A stretch of DNA of 64,000 nucleotides from Bradyrhizobium diazoefficiens. Lineage in GTDB: Bacteria; Pseudomonadota; Alphaproteobacteria; Rhizobiales; Xanthobacteraceae. The DNA is taken from the NCBI RefSeq assembly GCF_016616425.1, contig NZ_CP067101.1, forward strand, positions 1,860,001 to 1,924,000, read 5' to 3'. The notes below the pieces were generated by a model, which did not search any database, was not told the DNA's origin, and was given only the letters and a program-made list of their open reading frames with translations. Position 1 is the stretch's first letter. Each line of letters begins with the position of its first letter. This document shows, piece after piece, positions 51,031 to 59,832 of this stretch. A program made the translations under genes and the position numbers.

Positions 51031-51816
51031 TCAACTGCTCAGGGACGCCGCAACCGCTTCGGTTCTTGCTGCTTCAGTTCCTGGTGCTTCAGTTCTTGGC
51101 GTTTCAGTTCTTGGCGTGAACAGATAGCCGCCGGAGCGCACCGTCTTGATGATGGTGGGGTCGGCCGGATCGGGCTCGATCTTGCGGCGGATGCGGCTGA
51201 CCAGCACGTCGATGGAGCGCTCGAACGATCCGGTGTTGCGCCCTTGCGTGAGGTCAAGCAGGCTGTCGCGCGACAGCACGCGGCCGGGCCGTTCGCAGAA
51301 CGTGCGCAAGAGATCGAATTCGGCGCTGGTCACCGCGACACGCGCGCCCTCCGGATTGCGCAGCTCGCGCAGGCGCAAATCGATGTGCCAGCCCTCGAAG
51401 ACGAGCGTGGAGGCGCCTTCGATCGAACTTGCCGCTTGAGCCGCAGCCTGGCGGCGCAGCACCGCGTTGATGCGGGCGAGCAGCTCGCGCGGGTTGAACG
51501 GTTTGGGCAGGTAGTCGTCCGCGCCCATCTCGAGGCCGACGATGCGGTCGACGTCCTCGCCGCGCGCGGTCAGCATGATGATCGGCGTCTGCGCCTCGGC
51601 ACGCACCTTGCGGCACAGGCTGAGGCCGTCTTCGCCGGGCAGCATGACGTCGAGGATGATGAGGTCGACGCGGTGATCGGTCATGGCGCGCGACATCTCG
51701 CGGCCGTCGCTCACGGCGGTGACGTTGCAGGCGTTGCTGCGCAAGTACTTCGCAATCAACGTCCGGGTTTCGCGGTCGTCCTCGACGACCAGGATGTTGG
51801 GATTGGGAATGGCCAT
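51031..51816 (-). CDS. OmpR-family response regulator
   Basis: A 261-residue regulator. The receiver domain has the acidic pair D13/D14, phosphoacceptor D56 (LIILDVMLPGEDG) and a conserved Lys in YLPKPFNPRELLARI. A winged-helix DNA-binding domain follows (RVAVTSAEFDLLRTFCERPG, then RSIDVLVSRIRRKIEPDPAD and KTVRSGGYLF). The end carries an unusual five-residue tandem repeat (PRTETPRTEAPGTEAARTEA) coded by 15-bp direct repeats at about 51060-51117. It is the first gene of the two-component operon. The ATG at 51816 is well placed. Confidence 0.9.
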   Translation of the reverse strand: MAIPNPNILVVEDDRETRTLIAKYLRSNACNVTAVSDGREMSRAMTDHRVDLIILDVMLPGEDGLSLCRKVRAEAQTPIIMLTARGEDVDRIVGLEMGADDYLPKPFNPRELLARINAVLRRQAAAQAASSIEGASTLVFEGWHIDLRLRELRNPEGARVAVTSAEFDLLRTFCERPGRVLSRDSLLDLTQGRNTGSFERSIDVLVSRIRRKIEPDPADPTIIKTVRSGGYLFTPRTETPRTEAPGTEAARTEAVAASLSS

Positions 51817-51996
51817 GCGCTTTGTTTGTCCAAGATCTGGGCCAAATGGCGAAGATTTTTGTTTCGGATTGTTTCTACCGCCCTTCCCGCAACAGCCGGC
51901 AATCGCCGGGTCGCGGAGCGGCAAGCTCTCGTTAAGGCGGTTAACTCTACCGTGGCGCGGTTCGCGACGAAACCCCACAAAATCCACGGAGCCATC

Positions 51997-52569
51997 ATGA
52001 CCTCGATTTCGGCGGCCTCCGCCGGCAGCCACCAGTCGCCGCTTCAGCGGCTGCAGCAGCAATTGCAATCGGAAGTGTCCGCCGGCACGATCTCGTCGTC
52101 GGACCAGTCCGCGCTCTCGACGGCGCTGACCGACATCGACACGGCTCTTCAGCAGAGCCGGTCGAGCGACCAGTCGAGCGGCACGCGTCCCTCCAAGGAC
52201 GACATCCAGTCGAAGATCGACGACCTCATCTCGGGCGAGGTGTCGAACGGTGCGCTGACCTCGGACCAGGCCGAAGAACTCAAGGGCGTGTTTCAGTCCG
52301 CCTTCGCGAGCGGTCCGGGCGTGGCAGGCGGCCCCGGTGGTGCAGGCGGACCTCCGCCCGGTCCGCCGCCGGACGACAGCTCTTCGGATTCGTCGTCCTC
52401 CACGGACACGACCGGCAGCACGTCCAGCGACCAGACCACCGCCGAGATCCTCCAGCAGTTCCTCCAGGCGCTCCAGCAATCGCAATCGTCGGCATCATCC
52501 TACGGCGCGAACGGCAGCTCCTCCGGCAACTCCGGTTTCTCCGCGCTTCTGATCGACTACAAGAGCTGA
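51997..52569 (+). CDS. Ser/Gln/Gly-rich hypothetical protein
   Basis: A 190-residue protein without a signal peptide or membrane helix. The N-terminal half is helical and polar (SPLQRLQQQLQSEVSAGTIS and DIQSKIDDLISGEVSNGALT, like repeated EF-hand-style 'L..G.IT..Q...' units). It leads to a Gly/Pro hinge (VAGGPGGAGGPPPGPPPDDS), a Ser/Asp/Thr run, and a Gln/Ser-rich end. It is divergent from the two-component operon, 180 bp away, and might be controlled by it. No function can be assigned. Confidence 0.65.
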   Translation: MTSISAASAGSHQSPLQRLQQQLQSEVSAGTISSSDQSALSTALTDIDTALQQSRSSDQSSGTRPSKDDIQSKIDDLISGEVSNGALTSDQAEELKGVFQSAFASGPGVAGGPGGAGGPPPGPPPDDSSSDSSSSTDTTGSTSSDQTTAEILQQFLQALQQSQSSASSYGANGSSSGNSGFSALLIDYKS

Positions 52570-52736
52570 CCTGCGCGACGCGGGTCGGCGCGGTCCTCGC
52601 CGCGATCGTGCTTCATCCAGGGCGCATGGTCGTCGGCGGGGAACCGTGCGTCGCAAAATGTTACTCAGTGACAAAGGAACAGCCCTCGCGGGGATTTCGT
52701 GCCCCGCGCAACGCGCGACGAAATTGCGGCGTGCAC

Positions 52737-52762
52737 GGAACTGCGTGTGATCAGCGCTGTTT
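52737..52762 (+). promoter_or_regulatory. Possible EcfG (general stress) promoter
   Basis: GGAAC at 52737-52741, a 16-bp spacer, then TGTTTT at 52758-52763. Alphaproteobacterial general-stress promoters read GGAAC-N16/17-cGTT. The predicted start lies about 30 bp before the PRC-barrel ATG. The -10 is one base off consensus. Confidence 0.45.
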
Positions 52763-52797
52763 TCTCAACACGAGTTTCTTGTGAAGGAGAGGACAAC

Positions 52798-53322
52798 ATG
52801 CTGATCAAATCGATCGCTGCCGGCCTTGCCGGCACGGCGTTGCTTGCCACCGTTGCGTTCGCCCAAACACCGCCGGCCAACACCAACAAGACGGCGCCTG
52901 CGGCCACCGCCACAACGACGACCACGAGCGCGTCCGGCCAATGGCGCACGTCCAAGATGGACGGTATCAAGGTCTACAACGAATCCAACGAGAACATCGG
53001 CTCGATCAACGATCTGCTGATGGACAAGAGCGGCGCCGTCAAGACTGCCGTGATCGGCGTCGGTGGCTTCCTCGGCTTGGGCGAGCATCTGGTCGCCGTG
53101 CCCTATGAGAAGCTGAAATTCGTCAACGAGCCCGTCGCCTACACCGGCACCGCCGGCACGACCCCGGGCGCCAAGGCCCCTGCGTCCACCACTACGGGCG
53201 CTGCGACCGGCACCGCGACGAATACGAAGTCGTCCGCGTCGAAATGGTATCCGGACCACGCCGTGTTCAATGCCAGCAAGGACGAGCTGAAGAACATGCC
53301 GGAGTTCAAGTACTCGGAGTAA
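52798..53322 (+). CDS. Exported PRC-barrel domain protein
   Basis: A 174-residue protein with a signal peptide (AAGLAGTALLATVAFA, cleavage near residue 23) and a Thr/Ala-rich linker. A PRC-barrel follows (MDGIKVYNESNENIGSINDL, then LMDKSGAVKTAVIGVGGFLG and EHLVAVPYEKLKFVNEP), then a second Thr/Ala linker and a short end. PRC-barrel proteins of this form are common stress-linked periplasmic proteins in Rhizobiales. AAGGAGAGG before the ATG gives a strong start. A possible EcfG promoter lies upstream. Confidence 0.85.
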   Translation: MLIKSIAAGLAGTALLATVAFAQTPPANTNKTAPAATATTTTTSASGQWRTSKMDGIKVYNESNENIGSINDLLMDKSGAVKTAVIGVGGFLGLGEHLVAVPYEKLKFVNEPVAYTGTAGTTPGAKAPASTTTGAATGTATNTKSSASKWYPDHAVFNASKDELKNMPEFKYSE

Positions 53323-53350
53323 TGCGGTCCTGAACGGCTAGCTAAACGAG

Positions 53351-53375
53351 GCGCGCCCGATTTCATCGGGCGCGC
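53351..53375. terminator. Terminator hairpin, shared by convergent genes
   Basis: GCGCGCCCGA and TCGGGCGCGC form a 10-bp stem with a five-base loop. It lies between the PRC-barrel gene and the end of the ABC permease gene; a pyrimidine-rich run follows on the plus strand. A half REP (CGTCATTGCGAGCGACG) is next to it at 53396. Confidence 0.65.
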
Positions 53376-53419
53376 TGCCGTGTCTTCTTCGTCTCCGTCA
53401 TTGCGAGCGACGTCCCCGG

Positions 53420-54250
53420 TCAGGCGCCGCCGCCCTTGAGCCGTTCGTTGCGTCGGCGCAGTCCCTCCAGCGTGGCGAGGAGGATGACCGATACCGTCGT
53501 CAGGATCACCGCCGCTGCCGTGATGGTCGGGCTGATGTTCTCGCGGATGCCGCTGAACATCTCGCGCGGCAGGGTGCGCTGCTCCGGCCCTGCCATGAAC
53601 AGCACGATCACCACCTCATCGAAGCTGGTCGCGAATGCGAACAGCGCACCCGATGCGAGGCCAGGCAGGATCAGCGGCAGGATCACGCGTCGGAACGCCT
53701 CGAGCGGCGAGGCGCCGAGCGAGGCGGCGGCGCGCGCCAGATTGGTGTCGAAGCTTTGCAGCGTCGCGCCGACCGTGATCACCACGAAGGGCGTCGCCAG
53801 TGCGGTGTGGGCCAGGATCAGGCCGAGATAGCTGCCGGTCAGCCCGATCGGCGCGAAGAAGAAATACAGGCCCACCGCGGTGATGACGCCGGGTACGACG
53901 ACCGGCGACAGCACGAAAGCCAGAACCAGCGGCTTGAACCGGCTCTTCCACTGCGCCAGCCCCAGCGCGGCCAGCGTGCCAAGAACCATGGACAGCGCCG
54001 TCGAGGCGACACCGATGATCATGCTGTTCTTCAGCGAATTCATCCAGCGCGGCGAGTTGATGAAGTCGTCGTACCAGCGCAGGGACAGGCCGGGCAGCGG
54101 ATAGGTCAAATAGGAGCCCGAGCTGAAGGACAGCGGCATGATCGCCAGGATCGGCGCGATCAGGAAGATGAACACCAGCGTGGAGACGACGATGGTCGCG
54201 GTCCACGCGATGCGCTGGCTGGGCGTGCGGAGGGAGGAACTGTCGCTCAA
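53420..54250 (-). CDS. ABC transporter permease (PotC-type)
   Basis: A 276-residue inner-membrane permease with six helices. The binding-protein-dependent transport motif is ARAAASLGASPLEAFRRVIL, then PLILPGLASGALFAFATSFD. It resembles PotC/PotI of polyamine importers. The start is a TTG at 54250 that overlaps the stop of the upstream permease as TTGA, with GGGAGGG nine nt before; frames starting further upstream run through the partner gene. It should form the channel with the PotB-type subunit. Confidence 0.87.
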   Translation of the reverse strand: MSDSSSLRTPSQRIAWTATIVVSTLVFIFLIAPILAIMPLSFSSGSYLTYPLPGLSLRWYDDFINSPRWMNSLKNSMIIGVASTALSMVLGTLAALGLAQWKSRFKPLVLAFVLSPVVVPGVITAVGLYFFFAPIGLTGSYLGLILAHTALATPFVVITVGATLQSFDTNLARAAASLGASPLEAFRRVILPLILPGLASGALFAFATSFDEVVIVLFMAGPEQRTLPREMFSGIRENISPTITAAAVILTTVSVILLATLEGLRRRNERLKGGGA

Positions 54251-55509
54251 TTCTTCATCCCTCCCGTGACCTGCTGGCCCTGCACCAGCTTTCCGTAGAC
54301 CAGCGCCAGCAGGAGGGTGGCGAGCAGCAGCACCGCACCCAACGCCGAGGCAAGACCCCAATTGGCCGTCTCGGTCGTGTAGAGCGCGATGAAGTAGCTG
54401 ATCATCTGATCGGCGGCGCCGCCGACGAGGGCCGGCGTGATGTAGTAGCCGAGCGCCAGGATGAAGACGAGCAGGCTTCCCGCGCCGATGCCGGGCAGGG
54501 TTTGAGGCAGGTAGATCCGCAGGAAGGCGGTCACCGGCGGCGCGCCGAGCGAGGCGGCGGCGCGCATGTAGGCCGGCGAGATCGCCTTCATGCTGCTGTA
54601 CAGCGGCAGGATCATGAAAGGCAGGAGAACGTGGGTCATTGCCACGCAGACGCCGAAGCGGTTGTAGATCAGGCGCAGCGGCTCGTCGATGATGCCAAGC
54701 CAGTGCAGGCTGTCGTTCACGACGCCGTTGCTCTGCAACAGCACGATCCAGGCGCAGGTGCGGACCAGGAGCGACGTCCAGAACGGCAGCAGGACGAAGA
54801 TCATCAGCAGGTTCGACCGGCCGGGCGGCAGCGTCGCCAACAAGTAAGCGACCGGGAAGCCGAGGATCAGGCAGAACGCGGTGACGCTGAGGCTGATGAT
54901 GAAGGTGCGGGCGAACAGGCTGCGGTAAATGGCCTGGTCCGGCGGGGCCGCGACGATCGCGCCGTCCACGTTCCGCGTCAGGTCGAGCGCCGCCAGAAGG
55001 TAGAAGCCCGTGATGGGGCCACTGGCGTTCTTGATCGTCGTCCAGGTGACGCGTTCGCGCCAGGCCGCATTGATCTTGCCCAGCGTCTCCCTGGCCGTGC
55101 CAGGCTCCGGCATCGCCTTCAGATGGCGTGCAGTGCCGGTCAGGATCGTGCGATAACCATTTAGCGCGTAATTGAGCCGCTTGGCCGCGATGGCGATGGT
55201 GCCGGCGGCGCGCGCCGCCAGGACGTCGCTTGCCAGCGCAGCAAAGGCCTTTTCGTCCGGCAGGTCCTTGCCGTCCCAGCTGGCGAGGGCCGCGACCGTT
55301 TGCGGCAGAACCTGACGCACCTCCGGGTCGTCGACCGTGCGCCAGAGCATGCCGGCGATGGGCCCGGCGAAGGTGAAAAGCAGGAAGACGAGAAGCGGCG
55401 CTACCAGCGCCAATGCCTTGACCTGGCGTGTCCGCTCTGCACGCCTCAATCGGCGCTTGAGCGGGACCTCGGTCGACGCATTGGCGCCGGTCAGGAACGC
55501 TGTTGTCAT
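54247..55509 (-). CDS. ABC transporter permease (PotB-type) with a large periplasmic insertion
   Basis: A 420-residue permease. TM1 (ALALVAPLLVFLLFTFAGPI) is followed by an unusually long periplasmic segment of about 150 residues (DDPEVRQVLPQTVAALASWD onward) before the next helices. The core has the EAA-like loop MRAAASLGAPPVTAFLRIYL, then PQTLPGIGAGSLLVFILALG. The family is that of spermidine/putrescine importers. It is separated from the binding-protein gene by a REP-filled spacer. The ATG at 55509 follows AGGGTCTC. Confidence 0.86.
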   Translation of the reverse strand: MTTAFLTGANASTEVPLKRRLRRAERTRQVKALALVAPLLVFLLFTFAGPIAGMLWRTVDDPEVRQVLPQTVAALASWDGKDLPDEKAFAALASDVLAARAAGTIAIAAKRLNYALNGYRTILTGTARHLKAMPEPGTARETLGKINAAWRERVTWTTIKNASGPITGFYLLAALDLTRNVDGAIVAAPPDQAIYRSLFARTFIISLSVTAFCLILGFPVAYLLATLPPGRSNLLMIFVLLPFWTSLLVRTCAWIVLLQSNGVVNDSLHWLGIIDEPLRLIYNRFGVCVAMTHVLLPFMILPLYSSMKAISPAYMRAAASLGAPPVTAFLRIYLPQTLPGIGAGSLLVFILALGYYITPALVGGAADQMISYFIALYTTETANWGLASALGAVLLLATLLLALVYGKLVQGQQVTGGMKN

Positions 55510-55539
55510 AGAGAGACCCTCTTGGAGCGGCCTGAGCAA

Positions 55540-55700
55540 GCGCCTCGTCCTTCGAAACGACCGTTTCGCGGTCGCCTCAGGATCAGGCTCATCGAAACAG
55601 GTGCCTGCAAGGGCGCTGCCACAGACTCAGACCTCATCCCGAGGGCTCGCCGCAGGCGGGCGTCTCGAAGGATGCGCCACGGGCGAGTTGCCCGCCGCGC
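55540..55700. repeat. REP-type palindromes inside the ABC transporter operon
   Basis: CGTCCTTCGAAACGACCGTT with GGTCGCCTCAGGATCAGGCT, and CTCATCCCGAGGGCTCGCCG with GCGTCTCGAAGGATGCGCC. They lie between the binding-protein gene and the first permease gene. Confidence 0.65.
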
Positions 55701-55738
55701 ATCCTCCACCCACTCCATGCGTCGGTTGCGGTTGAGCG

Positions 55739-56797
55739 CTATTTCGCGGCCCATTTGTTGAAGCGTTCGGTCAGGCGGTCGATATTCTCGAGCCAGAAGG
55801 CAACGTTGATCTCGACCGCGTTCTTGATGTTGTCAGGCGAAGTCGGCAGGTCCTTCAGAACGGCAGGTTGCAGCCGGGCGGCTGCGTCCTTGTTCGACGT
55901 GCCATAGGCGATGTTCTCCGACAGTTTTGCCTGGTTCTCCGCCTTGCCGACGAAGTCGAGGAACTTGTAGGCCGCGTCCTTGTTCGGACTGCCCTTCAGG
56001 ATGACCCAGCTGTCGAGGGTGAAGAGCGCTCCGTCCCATACTATGCCGAAATTCTTCTTCTCGTTCTTGTTCGCCGCGTCGATGCGGCCATTGTAGACCG
56101 AGGTCATCGCCACCTCGCCGGAGGCGAGCAATTGCGGCGGCTGGGCGCCGGCCTTCCACCAGACGATGTCGCCCTTGATGGCGTCGAGCTTCCTGAACGC
56201 GCGATCGACACCGTCGTCGGTCGCCAGCACCTTGTAGACGTCCTTCGGTGCGACGCCGTCGGCCATGAGCGCGATCTCCAGCGTGGTTTTCGGGCCCTGA
56301 CGCAGGCCGCGCTTGCCCGGAATCTTCTTGGTGTCGAAGAAATCGGCCCAGCCCTTCGGGGCGTCCTTCAGCTTGTCCTTGTCGTAGCCGAGAACGAAAT
56401 CGTAGAGGATGGCGCCGACGCCGCAGGGATTGACCGCCGGCGGGATATAGGCGGCCTCGCCGCCGATTTTGGAATAGTCCATCTTCTCGAACAGGCCTTC
56501 CTCGCAGCCGACCGCCAGTTCGTCGCTCTCGACCTGGACGACGTCCCAGGTGGCAGCGCCGCCCTGCACCTTGGCGCGCAACACGCCGATGCCGCCGTCC
56601 CAGGACTCCTCGTTCATGGGAATGCCGGTCGCCTTCTTGAATGGCTCGAAATAGACCTTCTTCTGGGCGGCCTGGTACGCGCCGCCCCACGACACGACCG
56701 TGAGGTCGCGCGCCTGCGCGACTGTCGCCAGTGCGGCGCTGGCGCCGAGCGCCGCGGCGAAGCCCAGAACAATCTTGCCAATCTTGCGCTTCAGCAT
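55739..56797 (-). CDS. ABC transporter substrate-binding protein (PotD/PotF-type)
   Basis: A 352-residue periplasmic protein with a signal peptide (LGFAAALGASAALATVAQA). The mature protein starts RDLTVVSWGGAYQAAQKKVY, and has VQGGAATWDVVQVESDELAV, CGVGAILYDFVLGYDKDKLK and GKRGLRQGPKTTLEIALMAD. This fits the spermidine/putrescine-binding family. It captures a polyamine or related small organic cation for the permease pair. The ATPase gene is upstream and the permeases downstream on the same strand. Confidence 0.88.
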   Translation of the reverse strand: MLKRKIGKIVLGFAAALGASAALATVAQARDLTVVSWGGAYQAAQKKVYFEPFKKATGIPMNEESWDGGIGVLRAKVQGGAATWDVVQVESDELAVGCEEGLFEKMDYSKIGGEAAYIPPAVNPCGVGAILYDFVLGYDKDKLKDAPKGWADFFDTKKIPGKRGLRQGPKTTLEIALMADGVAPKDVYKVLATDDGVDRAFRKLDAIKGDIVWWKAGAQPPQLLASGEVAMTSVYNGRIDAANKNEKKNFGIVWDGALFTLDSWVILKGSPNKDAAYKFLDFVGKAENQAKLSENIAYGTSNKDAAARLQPAVLKDLPTSPDNIKNAVEINVAFWLENIDRLTERFNKWAAK

Positions 56798-56852
56798 GGT
56801 CTTGGTTCCTTCTTCATGTCAGTTGCGGTGAGGTTGATCGATGCCGATCGGA

Positions 56853-57992
56853 TCAGACGGGATCGAGGGCCAGGCAGTCCTCGGGGCGAAAGGCGATGAA
56901 CACGCTTTCGCCAGCTCTTGGGCTGCCATGTCTCAGGCTGTCATGTCTCAGGCTGTCATGTGCGCCCGGCTGAAGCTTGACCATGAACTCCGCGTTGCCG
57001 GCGACATCGAGCACGGCCAGCGCGTGGTCGCCGAGATAGATGATGTTCTGCACCATGGCCGGCAGGCAGTTCGCTCCGTCGCTGGAGGTGCCGTCCCGGA
57101 CAATGGCGATCCGCTCCGGCCGCACCGAGAGCGAGGTCGATGCACCCGCGCCTGATACATTGACCGCCCGGGCGGTTACGACACCGCCACCAGCCAGCGC
57201 GACGCGGCAATAATCCCTTTCGACCGTCTCGACGGTGCCGGCCAGCACATTGTTCTCGCCGATGAAATGGGCGACGAAACTGTTCACCGGTTGCTCGTAC
57301 AGCGCGTCGGGCCTGTCGATCTGCTGCACGATGCCGTCGTTGAACACGGCAATGCGGTCCGACATGGTGAGCGCTTCACTCTGATCGTGGGTGACGTAGA
57401 CGACGGTGATGCCCATCCTCTCGTGCAACTGCTTGATCTCCAGCTGCATCTGCTCCCGCAGGCGCTTGTCCAGCGCGCCCAGCGGCTCGTCCATCAGCAC
57501 GATCTGCGGATTGAAAACCAGCGCACGGGCCAGCGCCACGCGCTGCTGCTGACCGCCGGACAGTTGGCCGGGCCGCCGGTGCGCCAGGGTCTCCATCTTG
57601 ATCATGCGCAACGCCGCGCTGACGCGCTCCTGCACTTCTGCCTTGTTCGTCTTGCGAACGGATAGCGGGAAGGCGATATTCTCCGCGATCGTCAGGTGCG
57701 GAAACAACGCATAGTTCTGGAACACCATGCCGATGTCGCGCTTGTGCGGCGGCACGTTCTTGATAGGGCGGTCAGCGAGATAGATCTCGCCGTGGGTCGG
57801 AACCTCGAAGCCGGCCAGCATCATCAACGTGGTCGTCTTGCCCGAGCCCGACGGGCCGAGCAGGGTGATGAACTCGCCCTTCCTGATGTCGAGATCGAGG
57901 TTCTTCACCACGAGGTGTTCGCCATCGTAGGTCTTCTGAATGCCGGAAAACCGCACCAGCGCCGGCGCGAACGTGACCATGCCGGCTTCCAT
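56853..57992 (-). CDS. ABC transporter ATP-binding protein (PotA-type)
   Basis: A 379-residue ATPase. Walker A is LLGPSGSGKTTTLMMLAG, the signature is GQLSGGQQQRVALARAL, and Walker B is IVLMDEPLGALDKRL. A C-terminal TOBE domain follows (VLAGTVETVERDYCRVALAG, SVRPERIAIVRDG). Near the end a short tandem repeat (HDSLRHDSLRHGS) is coded by two 15-bp repeats at about 56937-56968. It powers the importer. The ATG at 57992 follows GAGGAC; an in-frame ATG at 57980 is an alternative. It is the first gene of the operon. Confidence 0.9.
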   Translation of the reverse strand: MEAGMVTFAPALVRFSGIQKTYDGEHLVVKNLDLDIRKGEFITLLGPSGSGKTTTLMMLAGFEVPTHGEIYLADRPIKNVPPHKRDIGMVFQNYALFPHLTIAENIAFPLSVRKTNKAEVQERVSAALRMIKMETLAHRRPGQLSGGQQQRVALARALVFNPQIVLMDEPLGALDKRLREQMQLEIKQLHERMGITVVYVTHDQSEALTMSDRIAVFNDGIVQQIDRPDALYEQPVNSFVAHFIGENNVLAGTVETVERDYCRVALAGGGVVTARAVNVSGAGASTSLSVRPERIAIVRDGTSSDGANCLPAMVQNIIYLGDHALAVLDVAGNAEFMVKLQPGAHDSLRHDSLRHGSPRAGESVFIAFRPEDCLALDPV

Positions 57993-58123
57993 GTCGTCCT
58001 CGTGTTGCCCACTACAGTGCTGTCAGCACCTCGTTCGAGGTTGCGGGGAACAGCTTAGCATCCTCCGACGAGAATGCCAGCGGCGCAAGCGCCAAAGACG
58101 CGGGCCCGATGAGCGAAGGCGCG

Positions 58124-59692
58124 CTACATCCCCGACAGCTTGCTCACATACACATTCAGCGAGCCGCCTGCTTCCGCGACCACGCGCAGCGTCTTGGAAT
58201 CGAAGGCGATGTCGGCCAGCGTCAGGCTGTCGATCTTGGCCTCGACCTTGAGGCCGTCCTCGCTTTTCTGGTAGTCGGCGATCGCGGCGGCGATCTTCTC
58301 GCGGGCGTTGGCGGCGATCGGCTTCAGGTCGAGCGTGGCCTTCTGCACCAGTGCCTGTTGCATCTGCGGCACCACCGCGCGCGCGGCGGCGCCCAACAGG
58401 CCGAAGGCGGCTTCCGATTCCACCGCGAGCTGGATGTCGGCAAGCCGCAGCGTCTGCTGCGCCTGGTCGAGCATCGGCCGGCCCCAGATGTGCACGGTCG
58501 CCTCGGCGCCGAGACCGAGCCAGCTCTTCTTCTCCTTCGCGCGCACCAAAAGCGAGATCAGCAGGCGCTCGCCCGACGGGATCACGTTGACGCTCTTCAC
58601 GGTGACCTCGACCGGGCCGGAGCCGTCCTCGGGATAGGTGCGGCCGACCATCTGCGCCGCGATCAGCTTGTTGATCTCGGTGAAGGGGACGTCGATCGGC
58701 ACGCCGATATTCACGCCGGTGCCGGTCGGCGGCACGATCGAGATCTTGTCGGGGAACGGGCAGTCCGGCTTGGTCGGCGTCGAGGTGACGCGCGTCTCCG
58801 CTTCCAGGCCCATCAGCAGCGTCACGGCCTGCGCGTCCACGTGCGGCTGCGCGGCGATGGCGCGGATCGGTTTCATCTCCAGCCAGAGCGGCGGCAGCGC
58901 GGCCGAGGAGCCCGAGCCTTGCAGCGGAATCGAGCGGCACGCCTTGGCCCATTGCACCTTCGCGTTCTCGCGCAGCGAGGGATCGTTGCGGATGCGTTCG
59001 GAGACGGCGTTGATCTGCTCGTCGACATTCTTGTCGATCAGCGGCTTCACCTGCGCCGGCACGTTGACCTTGGCGCCGGCGACGTTGAGATTGGTGTCGC
59101 CGAGATTGACCTGGGCGCCGAGATTGGGCTCGAGGTGCCAGTTGGCTGCGAGCTTCGGGCGCGAGGTGACGACGACGTTGCCCTTGATCTCCGCGCTGGC
59201 GTTCAGATTCTTGATGTTGACCGCGCCGATCCGTTTCGCTGCGTCACCGCCGAGCACGCTGCCGAGCACGTCGCCGAGCGCGCCCGTGGCTTTCGACGAC
59301 AGCGAGCCCGTCACGTTCAGCTTGCCGGTGAGCGGCGTCGAGATGGTCAGCACGTCCTTGTCACCGGCGGCCGCCATCGGTCCGCGCACGGCGGTCCAGC
59401 CAATGTCGGCGTTCTCCAGGATCTGCGAGATCGGGTTGTCGGCCTTCCCGGCGAAATTGCGCGGCGCAGCCTTCTCGGCCTGCTCGCGGATCGCCGACAG
59501 TGCGATCGCGACCGGCGCGACCACGATCGAGTTCTTCGCGACCGGCGGCAGCGGCGGCAATTGCGCCACCGGTGGCGCAGAATTCGTCGCGCGCGGCGAC
59601 AGGAAATCCATCACTTTCAGGCTGATGAAGAACGACGCCGCAAGCACCGCCACGCCGATCAGGATGGTCTTCAGATTCAACGTCGGTCGCAT
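58124..59692 (-). CDS. DUF4403 family protein
   Basis: A 522-residue protein with a single N-terminal membrane anchor (TILIGVAVLAASFFISLKVM) and a Pro-rich linker. A long periplasmic region holds repeated lipid-binding-like units (NSIVVAPVAIALSAIREQAE, VNVPAQVKPLIDKNVDEQIN, GVPIDVPFTEINKLIAAQMV and a final KIDSLTLADIAFDSKTLRVV). DUF4403 proteins resemble tubular lipid-binding domains. ATG codons at 59692 and 59695 are both possible after GGGGGA. The function is unknown, perhaps lipid transfer at the envelope. Confidence 0.8.
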   Translation of the reverse strand: MRPTLNLKTILIGVAVLAASFFISLKVMDFLSPRATNSAPPVAQLPPLPPVAKNSIVVAPVAIALSAIREQAEKAAPRNFAGKADNPISQILENADIGWTAVRGPMAAAGDKDVLTISTPLTGKLNVTGSLSSKATGALGDVLGSVLGGDAAKRIGAVNIKNLNASAEIKGNVVVTSRPKLAANWHLEPNLGAQVNLGDTNLNVAGAKVNVPAQVKPLIDKNVDEQINAVSERIRNDPSLRENAKVQWAKACRSIPLQGSGSSAALPPLWLEMKPIRAIAAQPHVDAQAVTLLMGLEAETRVTSTPTKPDCPFPDKISIVPPTGTGVNIGVPIDVPFTEINKLIAAQMVGRTYPEDGSGPVEVTVKSVNVIPSGERLLISLLVRAKEKKSWLGLGAEATVHIWGRPMLDQAQQTLRLADIQLAVESEAAFGLLGAAARAVVPQMQQALVQKATLDLKPIAANAREKIAAAIADYQKSEDGLKVEAKIDSLTLADIAFDSKTLRVVAEAGGSLNVYVSKLSGM

Positions 59693-59832
59693 CATTCCCC
59701 CAAGCCGCCCCGGCAGGGATTTTACAGGGCCGGCGAGGAGGGCGCTAGAGCGCACCGATGGGGTGGAATTGGGGCGAATGGGTTAACGGCGGGGGCTGCA
59801 TCGCTGGCGTGCATTCAGTGCGTTGCCGAGCG

